Positions 26,057 to 38,098 of a stretch of DNA of 64,000 bases are shown here, piece by piece. Within the stretch, counting starts at the first letter, position 1, and each line of letters opens with the position of its first letter. Where the stretch lies: NCBI GenBank assembly GCA_035771165.1, contig JAWNZC010000261.1, positions 1,615,501 to 1,679,500 on the forward strand, read 5' to 3'. Below the pieces are notes generated by a model. The model did not search any database and was not told the DNA's origin. It worked only from the letters and a program-made list of their open reading frames with translations. This stretch comes from Paragorgia papillata (Eukaryota > Cnidaria > Anthozoa > Scleralcyonacea > Coralliidae). Position numbers and translations under genes: made by a program.

Positions 26057-29000
26057 TAGACGGCCGGCCAAGGATCCAAAATATTACTCTTGATGGCATT
26101 CTTTGTTACAAGCAGGCAACCACGCTAGATCGCATCGAATAGTGTTTACTTTGAAGGTTTGGGGGGTTGCCATCCGTAATTCGGGATTTCAATATAAAAA
26201 TTTGGAGTTTTTTGAAAGCACACTACGGCTTTGATGTTCCGCTTTGACGACAGATGGAAATTTGGTGGAGTGATGAAGTGAGTCCTAATGTTTTACGATG
26301 ATTGGCTAATGTTTTCTGTCATCCAATCAGCGCGCGTAAAGTTTTGGATATCATAATTCGCATCAGCCACAATGACAAACAAACAAGAAACATGGCGTGG
26401 ATACACCTAAATTTGAACACAAGACCTCGAAGAAAGGCGACAAGAAGGTAAATTTGTAAAGTTTTATAATTTTTTTGGATCTGGTAGCTACGGTAAAGTC
26501 CTTTATATTATAGGCTACAGTTGGTTTTGGTAATTTGCAGATACAACCATAATATATTTCCTTTTAAAGCAAAGCGGTCGTCCCGTGTTGCTCTGAACTT
26601 GAACATCATCAGAGTCAGAGCTGGCGAACCAAACTGAGTTGTTCGTTATGACTTATCACTTAAACATAAATATTAACCTTGGATCTGGTAAATGTGTGTA
26701 CTGTCTTTTAGTTTTATATTTTATTCTGATTTCGTTTAACAATATTTGTTACGCTTATAATTATTTTGAAAAGTGCTGTCCTATTATCGTTGAGAGGTTG
26801 GCCTTCTTGAGAAATAGTTTGATGCTTGTGAATTCTTGTTGATTTCCTAAGAGAAGTAGTTATCTTCAGTACAGATGAGAGAAGCTTCTTTCCAAATAAT
26901 TTTGTGGTCCGTTGCCCAGATGTATTTGGCAGCAGAAGGCTTTTCACAGCGACCATTTCAACAACAACCGAGATGTTCTCTTCCAGACATTTGGCCAATT
27001 TTCCCCAGTGTTTTGGTTGAAAGCCAGACTTAGTTATTCAGATAGTCCATGAAATTAGAGATTCTTGTCTGTCTGTATAGTCCATGAAATTAGAGATTCT
27101 TGTCTGTCTGTATAGCCAAGTGTTGAAAGTATACACTGCTGTCACGAGTTTGGTTTGGGCTTCCAAAGACTGAGAAGAATATCCCATGGCTGAAATCTCA
27201 CTCTCTTGTCTCTATTTCAAATAGCACCTTAGTTGCTGCTGAAATAGTCGCACCAAATCGTCTTCGGTTGCCAAACACAATTGAAGAATGAATCACAAAT
27301 TATCTGCAAACAATCTTCATTCATTTGCACCAAAAGCAAATTGAATGAAAAGGTACAAGCTATCTGGTATAACTCTGGTGACATGCTCTTGGTCAATGCC
27401 AGTCCATCCAGCATTATGACCTGGCATTTTTTCCAAATCATTTTGGATGTGTAGGGCAGTATGGATCAAATCTACTAACATGTTATTTTGCAGAGGAACA
27501 ACTTCATCAGAGTTGTCATCAGCAACCAACTCATCGTCCACTGTAACCTGTTCAGTGGTCAAATGTTCAGCAATAACAAAATTAGACTTATCACTGGGGT
27601 ATAAATAAATAGAGGAGGTGTGATCTTGCATCAATCGGTCGAACAAAACCAGCCTTTTCACCTAGTAGTTGTTTAACATCGTTGTAAAAAGAACTTCACT
27701 GTGTAGTATACCATTGTGGAAGTTCAACATTTTCTTTTTGACACATTTTGGTGTAGTACATGTAAAGCCAGACCCTTCCCATATCATAATACACATGGCC
27801 TGTAATTATGTCTGCACATAATAACTTTATGCACCAGGGAAAGCTAACTAGGCTACGAAAAAAACATGAGGCAGTTTTAGACGAAGCAGACTTGAATTGT
27901 ACAAAAGGTCTAAGTACTAAGCAACCTTCTACACATAGTAACAGGAAAAAAGCTATTGACTGGAAGGTGTGTATGTTTTGCCAAGTGCAACAATGGAGCT
28001 CTCCCAAGAAATAATAGATCTGTCAGAATTAGATTCTACCATGCATGTCAGACTGGCAAACAGTAGTAGCAGAGGGTACAGTAAGTATCATTTGAAGTGC
28101 TGGGTACAGTTTCAAAGAAAGGTAAGTAATTAAGGTTAAATAATAGATGGACAAGGGAGTAGAGATGACTGCTTAGCTGGACTTTAATATGCATGATGCC
28201 ATTTTACATCCGAACAATTTTGGTTATTGCCAATGATGTGAAGTACCCTATCAATTATGCTACTTATGTAACGTCGTTTAATTCCCTTCTTTCTATTGCA
28301 GATTGTACAACTCTCTTCCATCTGCAGAGAAACAACGCAGGTCACTGGGTTTTTTGGCAAAACAAACAAGCATCTAGGGAATACTCCGATTCTTCCTTCT
28401 TCTTTTTTAAAACCGTAACGGGGATTATATTCGGCAGTTTACGTTTCGAACCCGATGTTGAAGCCATTGTTTAACATTTATTTATTTAGTCGCTTTGTTG
28501 TACACGAGTATAAAACAGTAAACTTTTAAATAAAAACGCCAAACGATGTCAAATTGGCAAAGTCAAATCTGCACCTCTCAACACCCCGACAAGATAGATG
28601 TCAACACCCAATACAATTACGATATTGTAATAATATTTTATAACAATAAACGCTTGAATATATCTACAATCTTATACAAACTTTCAGTTGTTGTACTTTT
28701 GCCTTCTTGCAATAAAATAATAGCCTGATTTCGCTCAATATAAAAACTTGAGATCGAATATTAAATTTGCATGAAATGCGCCGGTATCTATGTGCCGGGG
28801 GGCCTGTTTTGATTCGCGTGTTCTCATTGGCTATGTAATTATAACCTGGCCAATCACAAGAAAGTACCCGAACGAAATTGTTGCTAGGGAAACCGAACTT
28901 GGAATTTTCAATCCAGCTCGTAGCGCGTGAAATAGCTGTAAAAAACCTCAAAATTTTCGCATAAAAATCCCGAAACTCGGATGGCAACCGGCCTAGTCGT

Positions 29001-29107
29001 CTTTGTCGAAGTCTAAGCTACATTTCTGTGGTGGTTGCCTGCTTGTAACACGAAATGCCATCAAAGGTGTTTTCCAGGCACTTTTATTGAGGTTGGCCGG
29101 CCGTCTA
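26057..29107. mobile_element. ~3-kb decayed DNA transposon with TTA target duplication
   Basis: Ends TAGACGGCCGGCC and GGCCGGCCGTCTA with flanking TTA at 26054-26056 and 29108-29110. Subterminal inverted similarity extends about 180 bp inward (a 'tgatggcatt...caagcaggcaaccac' block, and a 'ttgccatccg...cgggattt' block). A 3-base TTA/TAA duplication is typical of PIF/Harbinger elements, but no Harbinger transposase was recognised. The interior holds broken coding traces on both strands, for example minus-strand 27317-27661 with 'IPDSLYLFIQFAFG' and plus-strand 27808-28120 with 'DWKVCMFCQ' and 'YHLKCWVQFQRK'. Confidence 0.65.
27044..27117. repeat. Tandem duplication of a ~42-base unit
   Basis: AGTCCATGAAATTAGAGATT and the following bases occur twice in direct succession inside the decayed transposon. 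Confidence 0.8.
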
Positions 29108-29630
29108 TTAGATGACGCGTGATTTCTAATAACCTGATGTAAACATCGCATGCGTCGCTACGACTTCGTTGTCTATAGTTACGGCGAAAGGTTAGTGTTT
29201 TGAGGATATCTGTTTCAGCTAGTTTCTGACGGCCTTTTGTCTCCAGTTAGGCCAATAAGTTTGATGGCTTTGTTTGGGCTAGTTTTCCTGAAAATTGCTT
29301 TAATTTAGTAAAAGTCACCCGCAAGCTCATTAATTCTTAAAGGGGAAGTCAGTTCAAAAAGCAACTTAAGATCAAGTGAGAGTTTATATCATACTTACCC
29401 ACTCGGTAAAATATAAAATCTCCAACTTGAATACAAAGTGAGAAATTACACCATGAAGTTGCATAAAATCATAAACACGAAGGCCGCCATGTTGTACATC
29501 TCAGCGAAACCGCGATCAAGCAGCGGTCTCTGATCGTGACGTCAGTGCGCGGTTTAGCGCGATTTTCCATATATTTTGAAAAGCTGCAAAGTAGCAAACA
29601 ACAGACAAAAGATTACATTCATAAATATTC

Positions 29631-29984
29631 ATGCCGCATTGTATGATACCGAATTGTACAAATGGTTCAAAGAAAACCAAGGGGTCTGATATATCCTATC
29701 ACCGTTTGCCAAGCGACCGACAATTACGAAAAAAGTGGCTGAAACGAGTACGTCGTGAGAATCTCCCAAAGGAAAATTCTTGCTATGTGTGCAGTGTACA
29801 CTTTACGCCTGATTGTTTTGAGCTTTCTCTTAAGCAATTCTGTGGCCAGAAGACAAAGAAAATCTTAAAAAAAGGGAGCGTGCCTTCCATTTTCCCGTTC
29901 TCTTCCCGAAAACCCGGCCGCATATTATCTCAGAAAAGGATACAGAAGCGAGACAATATCCAAGACAAAATTGCCCAAAACGAG
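29631..29984 (+). CDS. THAP zinc-finger exon
   Basis: 118 codons forming a complete THAP domain, a DNA-binding zinc finger of the C2CH type: Cys4, Cys9, then Cys54-x-x-His57, with Trp36, Pro and the 'SVPSIFPF' box near residue 92. A basic tail follows. It ends at a splice donor (GAG/GTAAAT, phase 0). THAP domains are found in P-, Kolobok- and hAT-type transposases and in host regulators. Downstream sequence supports a transposase-derived gene. Confidence 0.8.
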
Positions 29985-30180
29985 GTAAATTATAACTTCA
30001 GTGTACTATATCATGACAAATATCACATACCATTCATTTCCTTCGTTTAAACAGCATGGAAGTTCATTAAAACGTATCATGTGTTAAGTAACAGATCAGA
30101 TAAAGTTAATTTATACTCTTGGCACCTATTTTCGCATTTTCGTTTCGGTCAATAATCAATAATTATGCATGATGTTTCTA

Positions 30181-31190
30181 GGAGATTGAGAGACTGTTGC
30201 ATCTCAGTTGTGTTGCCCAATGTTCTACCAGTGATGAGAATCTGAATCAGCAAAATCCTGAAGTATTGACTCAGCCAGTTTCATGCAGATGCAGAAACTC
30301 AATGTGAACCCTTACCTAAGCAAAGCATTAGCACTCAAACATTGGCAATACGAAAACCAAGGAAAAGTATTATATCAACTAGTACTGGTCCATCTTCAAG
30401 TGAATCTGGTAGTCAACATCAAGCAGATAGTTCTGATCACCTTGTTGATCATAATTACCCTGTGAGCTTTGTTTTTCCTGAATCATCCCATAGTCAACGT
30501 ACTCTTGAGACAAACATATTCAGCAAAGCATCAGATTATAAACAGTCTTCAGAGGCTGAGGATGATGATCAATATCTAAGCACTGGCACAGGGAGCCCAC
30601 CCCAGCAGTATGAACGACTTTTACTTGAATTTACACGAAGTATGGGCATTCGACACGGAATCGAAGAGTACTTCGTGTAAATTCAAGTAAAAGTCGTTCA
30701 TACTGCTGGGGTGGGTTCTCTGTGCACTGGTAGCAGTAACTGCAAGTCAGACACTGACGATGAATATGTTTGCTCTGATGCAGAAGAAAGCTGTGAATCT
30801 GAAGATGAGGTATCAAATAATGAAAGAAAATTCATTGTGTTTGAAAGTAAGCTTGTTTGCGTTTGCATTGTGTAAGACATGTGGCTCACTTTGTGAGATA
30901 GAAAAAAACCACACTGGTAGCCAGTGGTTACTGTAAAAACTATATGCTCAATGAATCATACCAGTAAGTGGACCTCCCAACCTGAGGTTAATCAAATACC
31001 AGCAGGAAACATTGTGATTCCAGCTGCTGTTCTTTTTACTGGAGGGACATTTGAATCAGCAAGAAATTTTGCTCGAGCTCTTAATTTGAACTTTGTGAAC
31101 AAAGATCAATTTTATGATGTGCAGAGCAAGATCCTTTTTCCAGTGATCAACAGTGCATATGAAGCACAACAACAGCATGTGATTACGGTA
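30181..31190 (+). pseudogene. Downstream remains of the THAP gene
   Basis: A Ser/Asp/Glu-rich low-complexity stretch (30342-30640 and 30719-30850) precedes a region coding 'NHTSKWTSQPEV...PAGNIVIPAAVLFTGGTFESA' (about 30948-31190). I associate this with the start of a transposase-like domain of THAP proteins widespread in cnidarians and lancelets (Kolobok-like; from memory). Frames change several times and a 47-bp palindrome interrupts the acidic part, so this copy looks broken or badly assembled. No continuation of the domain is seen after 31190. Confidence 0.5.
30596..30715. repeat. 47-bp inverted repeat inside the THAP gene
   Basis: Arms 30596-30642 and 30669-30715 are perfect complements with a 26-base spacer; similarity extends imperfectly ~15 bases further out. 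Looks like a fold-back duplication of coding sequence. Confidence 0.93.
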
Positions 31191-31199
31191 ATAAGCTCA

Positions 31200-33600
31200 G
31201 AAAACAAAATGAGGTTAACCTTACTGAACATCCCTATATTCTAATTGTGATAAAAAATACAAGAATTTTACTAGGAAAGTAGAATTTTCTGTCCAAATTG
31301 TTTGTTCGGTAACTGCAATCTTGTAGTTGGGAGGAATGTATGAGCATACATGTGACCTTTGGAGGGAATCTTACTCTTGAGTTGACCCTGGGAAGCTAAG
31401 TCAGCTAGTAGTAGCCCATCTGTGATATACCGTAGTATATGATGGAAGATAGTCCCTAAATATACAGATACATTTCTGACTAAGATCCTTATACATTGCA
31501 AGGATGCGGTAGTTGTCTATGTAATTATAAAGTTTAATATTGACATTAATTCACTTTTACTCTCTAAGGGGGGGGGGGGGATAGCAATGATATTGGGTCA
31601 AGTGATTATTATACTTATTCCTACCTGAGCCAGCCAAAAATGTCTCTTTTATTGTTTTACTAAGTTTATCGGCAGCTGATGATTCCTATTGTAGGCATCA
31701 ATGGGTTAAATGGAATGAATATTTAAACAACCAAAAATTACAACTGAACAAAATCAAAATTTTAGCTTATAAATTGAAATTTTGAGTTTAATTATTTGAG
31801 TTAATTAAATATTATTTAACAAATTGTTGAGCTAATTTAAATTCTCATTTTACAGGACCAGACCAGTATACACATTGACTCCATTGAGTGATGCAAAAGC
31901 CAACTTCTCAATGAAAGAAAAGGATTGTTGATCTTCAAGATGATTCCGCTGATGTTCCCTTGTGTCATTGCTGATGGATTGTTGTTAAGTACACTTTGAA
32001 AATAACCAACATTCTAAATATCTCAGGTAGTATCCTAAATGCTGAATGATGTACGGTATTTCGGATATAGATGCAGAACCACATACATGTAACATTGTTA
32101 AGTTGTTAGTCTAGGATCAGTTAATATTTGGGAATTTGAACTGCCAAAAATGGTTTGCATATGACCATTTTCCTGTATACCATGTATATATTAAGTGACT
32201 GTATACATGTACTTTAATGTCATCCTGATGTAAACACTCACAGTTCATGTGTTAAAATATATTGAATATGTTGACATTGTTAAATGTTCTTAAAAATGTT
32301 TATTTTCTCTTAGTCATTGTGTTGAATGACATGTTTCAAGGTGTGTTATTATGCACACCTACATGTGTAAGATAACACATATCAGGGCATGTTGCATAGC
32401 ACACCTTTGTATTAACACACCTATACAGTAACACATCTTAACATGTGTTAATACATCTTAATATGTGTTAATATAACACACCAAGGTGTGTTAAATAACA
32501 AACTCTTAAGGTGTGTTAGAAAACCTAACTTAAGGTGTGTTAAAATTTGGACATAAAAGTGTGTTCATTTAACACAAAAAGGTGTGTTCATTTAACACAC
32601 CTTTTTTTAGAGTGTGTTATTCTAATTTGTGGGTCCCACAAGATGGTGTGATCTCTGAGTTAGCTTTTTTTTTTTATAAAAGAAAGTTTCACTTGTACCA
32701 ATTAGCTTTGACTATTCTGTCACAACTTTAATTATTTATTTAAATGTATGTGAATTGTAGGCAATGTTTCTTGCAAGTAAGCAGTGAGTAAATCATACGA
32801 AACTGATACTTTTTCATGTTGCTGGTATTTGTTATAGTTTAACTATTTCAACCAATTAAAAGTTGGTTGAATCTACCATTTGAATTTCTCTTGACCAATG
32901 CTTTTGCTTGACCAATTTTTATTGGTTACAACGACCAATATTTATTGGTTGTTTGGTAACAACCATTGTTTATTGCTTAAAATGACAAATACATTTTTGG
33001 TTATAATAACCAATGTTCTTAGGTTGAAATGACCAATATTGTTTGGTTAAAATAACCAATAATATTGGTTGTTTCAACCAGTCAAATATTGGTCATTTCT
33101 ACCAAAACGATTTTGGTTGAAACAACCCATTTTAAATTGGTTCTCTCAGACTCATCCAGGTAACCTTTTTTTTTTTGGTTGTTTCAACCAGTCAGTTTTT
33201 ACAGTGTAGCAGCATTATTGAATAGATTATATTAGAATATGTCAAGACCGCCAAATGAATATACTTTTCAAAGAGAGAACGTACCCTCAGCAAGCCTAGG
33301 CATGGGTAAACCCCTTTGCTGTTAATCACTTACAAGACTGTTTTACTCATCAAGGGGAAACCCCATCCCTAGTCAAAATTAGAGTTACGGTATCCACATA
33401 AACAATTTTAGGGAATTCCCCAATATATATGACGCGACTCGGGTGATTTTTCTATAAGTCATGTAATAGTCCCTATAAGCATCTTTCTGTAATTCTCACA
33501 CACTTAAAGGTGCGCTGTCGCAACACACATGATAGTGTGTACTTTTTGCGACAAAAAATGTGTGTAGTAACTGCACACCTGTTTTAAGAGAGTATGTTCT
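31200..33600. repeat. Repeat-rich, no gene: GGTGTGTT and GGTTGTTTCAACCA families
   Basis: 32380-32620 is built of scattered AACACACC/GGTGTGTT units in both orientations. 32860-33200 is built of GGTTGAAACAACC/GGTTGTTTCAACCAGTC units. Both read as imperfect self-complementary satellites. A G-run lies at about 31567-31580. No coding region supported. Confidence 0.7.
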
Positions 33601-34425
33601 TCCTGTAATTCCTTATAAGGGGTGCTGATACGCTAAATGGAAATCAAGCTAAATGGAAATCCAGCTTTATATTTATATTTATTAAGGCCCGTTTCAAGCG
33701 TCGCACTTTTGTCCTTCTGCCGTGTCGAAACAGAAGTGGTAGTGCGACGCCTGAAGCCAATCTTATCTAATAAATTCGACAGGTTGGTCACCGTTCGCGC
33801 GGCAGAGGTTACGTCAAATTCAATTCATAAACTATGACATAGTTAAAAAAATCTCCGCTTTCAATTTCTTATTCCTTTTCTGTTCCTTGGCGTTCTATTC
33901 CATCTCGAGGCAGTCATTAGAAGAGTGTATCAGGGTACTACATATAGTTTTCTCCTATACTAGTAACACTGGACAAATGAAGGATCTCGAGGAAGGACAG
34001 TTAATAGATACGACTTATAGAGTTCAGTATAAATGTTAGTGTTTGAATTACATTAGACGTTTGAAACAGCAGTCGCATTCAGTTGCATCTCATTGGCAAT
34101 TGAACACACGATAAAACTCATTTCAATTCATAACATCAGGCAACGACTGATAGTATTCATTTGCATTGCATTTAAGTTCCGAACTCAATTACACGGAGAC
34201 CTCAGCTAGATGTTATGAACTGAAATGAGTTTTATCCCGACCCAGAACGCGTCATACTGATGGGCAGTTGAGATTCGAAAGTCGTGTATTGAATCTAGGA
34301 AACTAGGCAAATTTGGTAAGACCGTTATAGCTAACCGATAACAGCCAAGTGAAGTTAAGCCGCTGTTACAGTGTTACACACGATGCAACGATTTGTGCGG
34401 AGACCTGTGTGGCAACGCTATTGCG

Positions 34426-34572
34426 AGACAGGTTTCAAGACAGCTTGCAAGGTGTAACACCCCCAGGTTTTATGAATTTGTGTTGCTCGGCTTTCTATTG
34501 CGAGACAGGTTTCAGAAACCATTGCGCGAAGTTGAAGTGCATCCTACTTTGATGAAACCTGTCTCGCAATGC
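34426..34572. repeat. Repeated TTGCGAGACAGGTTTC block, direct and inverted
   Basis: The block occurs near 34427 and 34499 in one orientation and near 34556 in the other, forming an irregular hairpin. The surrounding sequence (33600-34990) shows no supported gene. Confidence 0.65.
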
Positions 34573-34990
34573 AAAGCGGCACAGTTGATAAACAAGAGAG
34601 TGTTACAAGTTGCAACCTGTCTTGAAACTAGCCTGCGTAGCCGGTATCTTGACAGTAAGTAACCTGTTTCGCACATGCGAGGTTTCACGAATAATTACGT
34701 CGTGTACACTAAAAAAATCGTAAAATAGCGGTTTTAAAAGCGACAGGTCCGCCGTAGCTATTGCCTATACAACATGTGATCTAGATGATTTCAGACCCAA
34801 GCCGACTACTTTGTTCTCTTCGAGCAACGATGTACTTGACTAAACACATTGCATACGTCATGTGATTTTGAAATAAGTGATTGCGCATACATTTGCTGTT
34901 AATCTCTCTAAACTGATCCAACCCCAATTTCAAGCCTTTGCTCGTGCTATAACTAAACCAGACTTGTTTTAAGGTCAATGCCAATGCATT

Positions 34991-35234
34991 CGATGACTAG
35001 TCAAGTTTTTGTTTGATTGTCTTTAGTTTGGGGGAAACCCCGATGATTAAACTTTGTGGGAATTCCCTTCTTATATGCCTCTCCTCGCATAAATTATTTC
35101 CTTCAGTGCTTCTGACCCGTGTTCTAACTGAGTCATCCATACCGCTGCATATAAGAAGGGAATTCCCCCAAAGTTTAATCATCGGGGTTTCCCCCAAACT
35201 AAAGACAATCAAACAAAAACTTGACAAGTCATCG
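34991..35234. repeat. Foldback element, 88-bp arms
   Basis: 34991-35078 is complementary to 35147-35234 with only a few mismatches; the loop is 68 bases. Ends CGATGAC/GTCATCG. Non-coding. The region 35240-36050 shows no supported gene. Confidence 0.93.
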
Positions 35235-36050
35235 AATTGCGTCAGGGCGCTTATGTATATAAACCGCCGTGAATTGTGCTTAGTTTATCTTCGTGGAAAG
35301 GAAGCGTTCATATAGGGCTTAGGCCAAACTTATTTAGTGCTAAAGATCTGTTTGATTAAAAATACGTTGATTTAAACAGAGGAAGTTAAAGAATACGGTG
35401 AACTGTACTTCTAACATTCATGGTCAATATAAAAGGTAGGTTTCAGGAAGAAATAATAAGGAATAATGATAAATGGTGTATTTTACTAAACTTATCGACA
35501 AACTACTGTATTCGTATACAAGGTATATTTGTAAGACGAGAAAAGGAATATACTTGAAGTGCTTCTATCGAACTACAAATGTGATAGGAATGGTATATAT
35601 CAATAACATCTGCCAGCACTTTACCGAATCTCAGTATTATTTTTTAATTAACCAGTCAGCATTTTCAATTATATAAACTTGCATCTACTGGCTTTCCCAG
35701 AGGTAAGTAAAATCGTCTAGCGTTAGACTATGGTTAGTTATCAAAGACAGTGTTTATAGGGACACAAGCGAGTTTAACCCGAGATGATTTTCATTCGTGT
35801 TTACACGCCGTGGTAAGCTCGCCTATTTTTGTGCTAATTGCGTAATTTATCAGTTCTGATAGAAAAAAATCTCGTTGTTTAAACGTGAAGTATAATATAC
35901 ATGAACAATTAATTAAGCAGAACTTGTACGGAATTGAAAATATGTCAAAACTGAAAGGTGATCAAAACAAATTTTCGCTGAAGTTTCATATATTTTCATA
36001 ACGTAAGAATTAATTACCGAGAAGCGAGGAATCAAGCCACACTAAAACCC

Positions 36051-36150
36051 CGTTTACACTAGAGCAAAAGTATCCAGATTCACATTGTTTTTCATTCTCA
36101 TGGGAATAAGAAACAATGTGAATCCGGATAGTTTTGCTCTAGTGTAAACG
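36051..36150. repeat. Short hairpin element, ~40-bp arms
   Basis: CGTTTACACTAGAGCAAAA at the left pairs with its complement at the right; the arms continue to CACATTGTTT/AAACAATGTG with two mismatches and a 20-base loop. Looks like a minimal foldback MITE; the fold is also like that of a small-RNA precursor. Confidence 0.9.
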
Positions 36151-36399
36151 TAGCCTAAATTTATCTGTATACTTCAGTTTGTATATGGGAGAGAAAGACT
36201 TATGAATAACAAGGAAACCGCGTGGAATTTGACCTAATACTCAATAATGCTTTCATTAAAATCAAACTTGATTTTAAATTCGTGTTTCAGTATAGTCTGT
36301 GTGCATGACGTCATTCCAGGATGGTGCTGTGTCAGCGCTAATGTTTAATGCATAGAATCATAGTTAATGATTTTCTTACGATGCTAAAGTCAACCGGAA

Positions 36400-36478
36400 A
36401 ATTCGGCTGACTCGAGCGGGATTTGTGATACCGGTCCATCGCTCTACCTGTTGAGCTATCGAGCTGCACATGGATAGT
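36400..36478 (-). repeat. tRNA-derived SINE fragment
   Basis: The complement contains GATAGCTCAACAGGTAGAGC, a tRNA A-box region, followed by an anticodon-arm-like part. The T-arm (B-box) is missing, so this is not a functional tRNA. Confidence 0.6.
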
Positions 36479-36772
36479 AACGTACCGTGAAATTGCACAA
36501 AATTCCATAACTGACCTGAACAAAAACATAAAACAATGATTAACTCGATTAACGATTAACTATGATTGAATATATAATAGTGTATGAATGCATATAAACA
36601 CAATTTATTTAGTCTCTACGTTAAAGCATGCTAAAGTAAAATCGCATGACGAGTTCAAGCCGATCACGAAACTCTTCAAATCAAGATATTATCGTAAAGA
36701 CTATAAGTCATGCACCAACATACAACAACCAAGACAAGTGTATTTTGTTTATTTCATTTATAGTATATTAAT

Positions 36773-37270
36773 CAGGGGCGTCGGAGCTACGATAAAAGTG
36801 GAGGGGCCCAAATAATCTAGGGGGGTCCGGGGGCATGCCCCACCGGAAAATTTTGAAATCTAGAGTCCCGGAAATGGCATTTCCTGCATTTGCGGACAAG
36901 GATTTACAGAATTCTGAAGGTCCGAAAACGTCTTAAAAAACATTACTTTTGCGGACATTGAATATCTGCATTCAAATTTCTTTAGTATATCTTTATTCAA
37001 ATACGGATTAGTGCATTTGTTGTATTGGATAATGCTTACAAGAGGTCATTTAAAAACAGAATTGAAAGGAATGAATGCTGTATTAATGTAAAAAGACCAG
37101 ACAGACACAAGACCATAAGTTGATGTTAGAAATAATGTTAGAAATAATGTTTCATTATTACTGGCCTTGTTAAAAAGTGGGGGGGGGGGGGCAAACATGT
37201 TCTGGCCCCCCCACGCAAAAAAGTGGGGGGCCCAGGCCCCACCCAGGCCCCCCCGCTTCCGACGCCCCTG
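36773..37270. mobile_element. hAT-type MITE with 8-bp target duplication
   Basis: Ends CAGGGGCGTCGGAGC and its complement; 498 bp. Flanked by ATATTAAT at 36765-36772 and 37271-37278, a perfect 8-base duplication as for hAT transposons. Internally GC-rich at the right end, no protein. Confidence 0.88.
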
Positions 37271-37403
37271 ATATTAATAATTAAGGTAATTTTAGCCAAC
37301 TTTAGCATGTTGAATTTATTGCACAGACTATAAATTTTGTCGGACACATATATAATGGCTTGTTGATTAATTATTTCACTGTTCAAATATTAGTGCTGAC
37401 ACA

Positions 37404-37930
37404 CCACATGACCGAGGGCATTTTGCCACTACGTTGGGAGGTGGGGGAAAATGGCCCTGGCATCGACTGGTCGATTCTATTTTCTGATTGGCCGGTTTAA
37501 CAACTCGATTAATTCAGATAGAGTATAATTTATTCATAAAAATTTGAATTGCAATAGTCTACTCTTCAAAGTTTACCGCGAAGAATGGAAACGATACCTT
37601 TGATTAAAGTCAAGAACAACATTAAATATATGTTTGTCATGACATTTACATGTATCCTGGATAATCGTGGGGAGTATCACGATGAAAGATGCTAGCCAGT
37701 TACTTTTTATGATAAAGGGGGAGTTCACATGAGTGATTCGGCAGAGCGTTAAATATTTAGTATTTATTATTCATGTATACGTATTACACAAAAACAAAAC
37801 ACAAAGGTCGCATAAATTTTCTTGCCAAAACACCCCAAAATTCTGGGTGTCACGTGACCAGCCGATGCCAGGGCCATTTTCGCCGACCTCCCAACGTGGA
37901 GGCAAAATACCCTGGGTACGAGGTAGGTTT
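37404..37930. mobile_element. Inverted-repeat element related to the CCCAGGGTCTT family
   Basis: A ~65-bp block (GGGCATTTTGCC...GGCCCTGGCATCG) near 37417-37475 is repeated inverted near 37850-37915, the latter ending CCCTGGGTACGAGGT, as in the Mutator-type MITE at 24301. Boundaries not resolved. Confidence 0.55.
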
Positions 37931-38098
37931 GTTGCGTGTACATACAAGGGTCATCACTATCGACACTTATTTATTTTTTATAAAGATTTTTCTACCGTTT
38001 AACTTTCCGCTTAAATGTCTCAAGAAACCGTTGCTTATTTTAAGTATAACTTGTACCATATGATAACTAGCGATATATGAAAACGTTCATGCCATACT

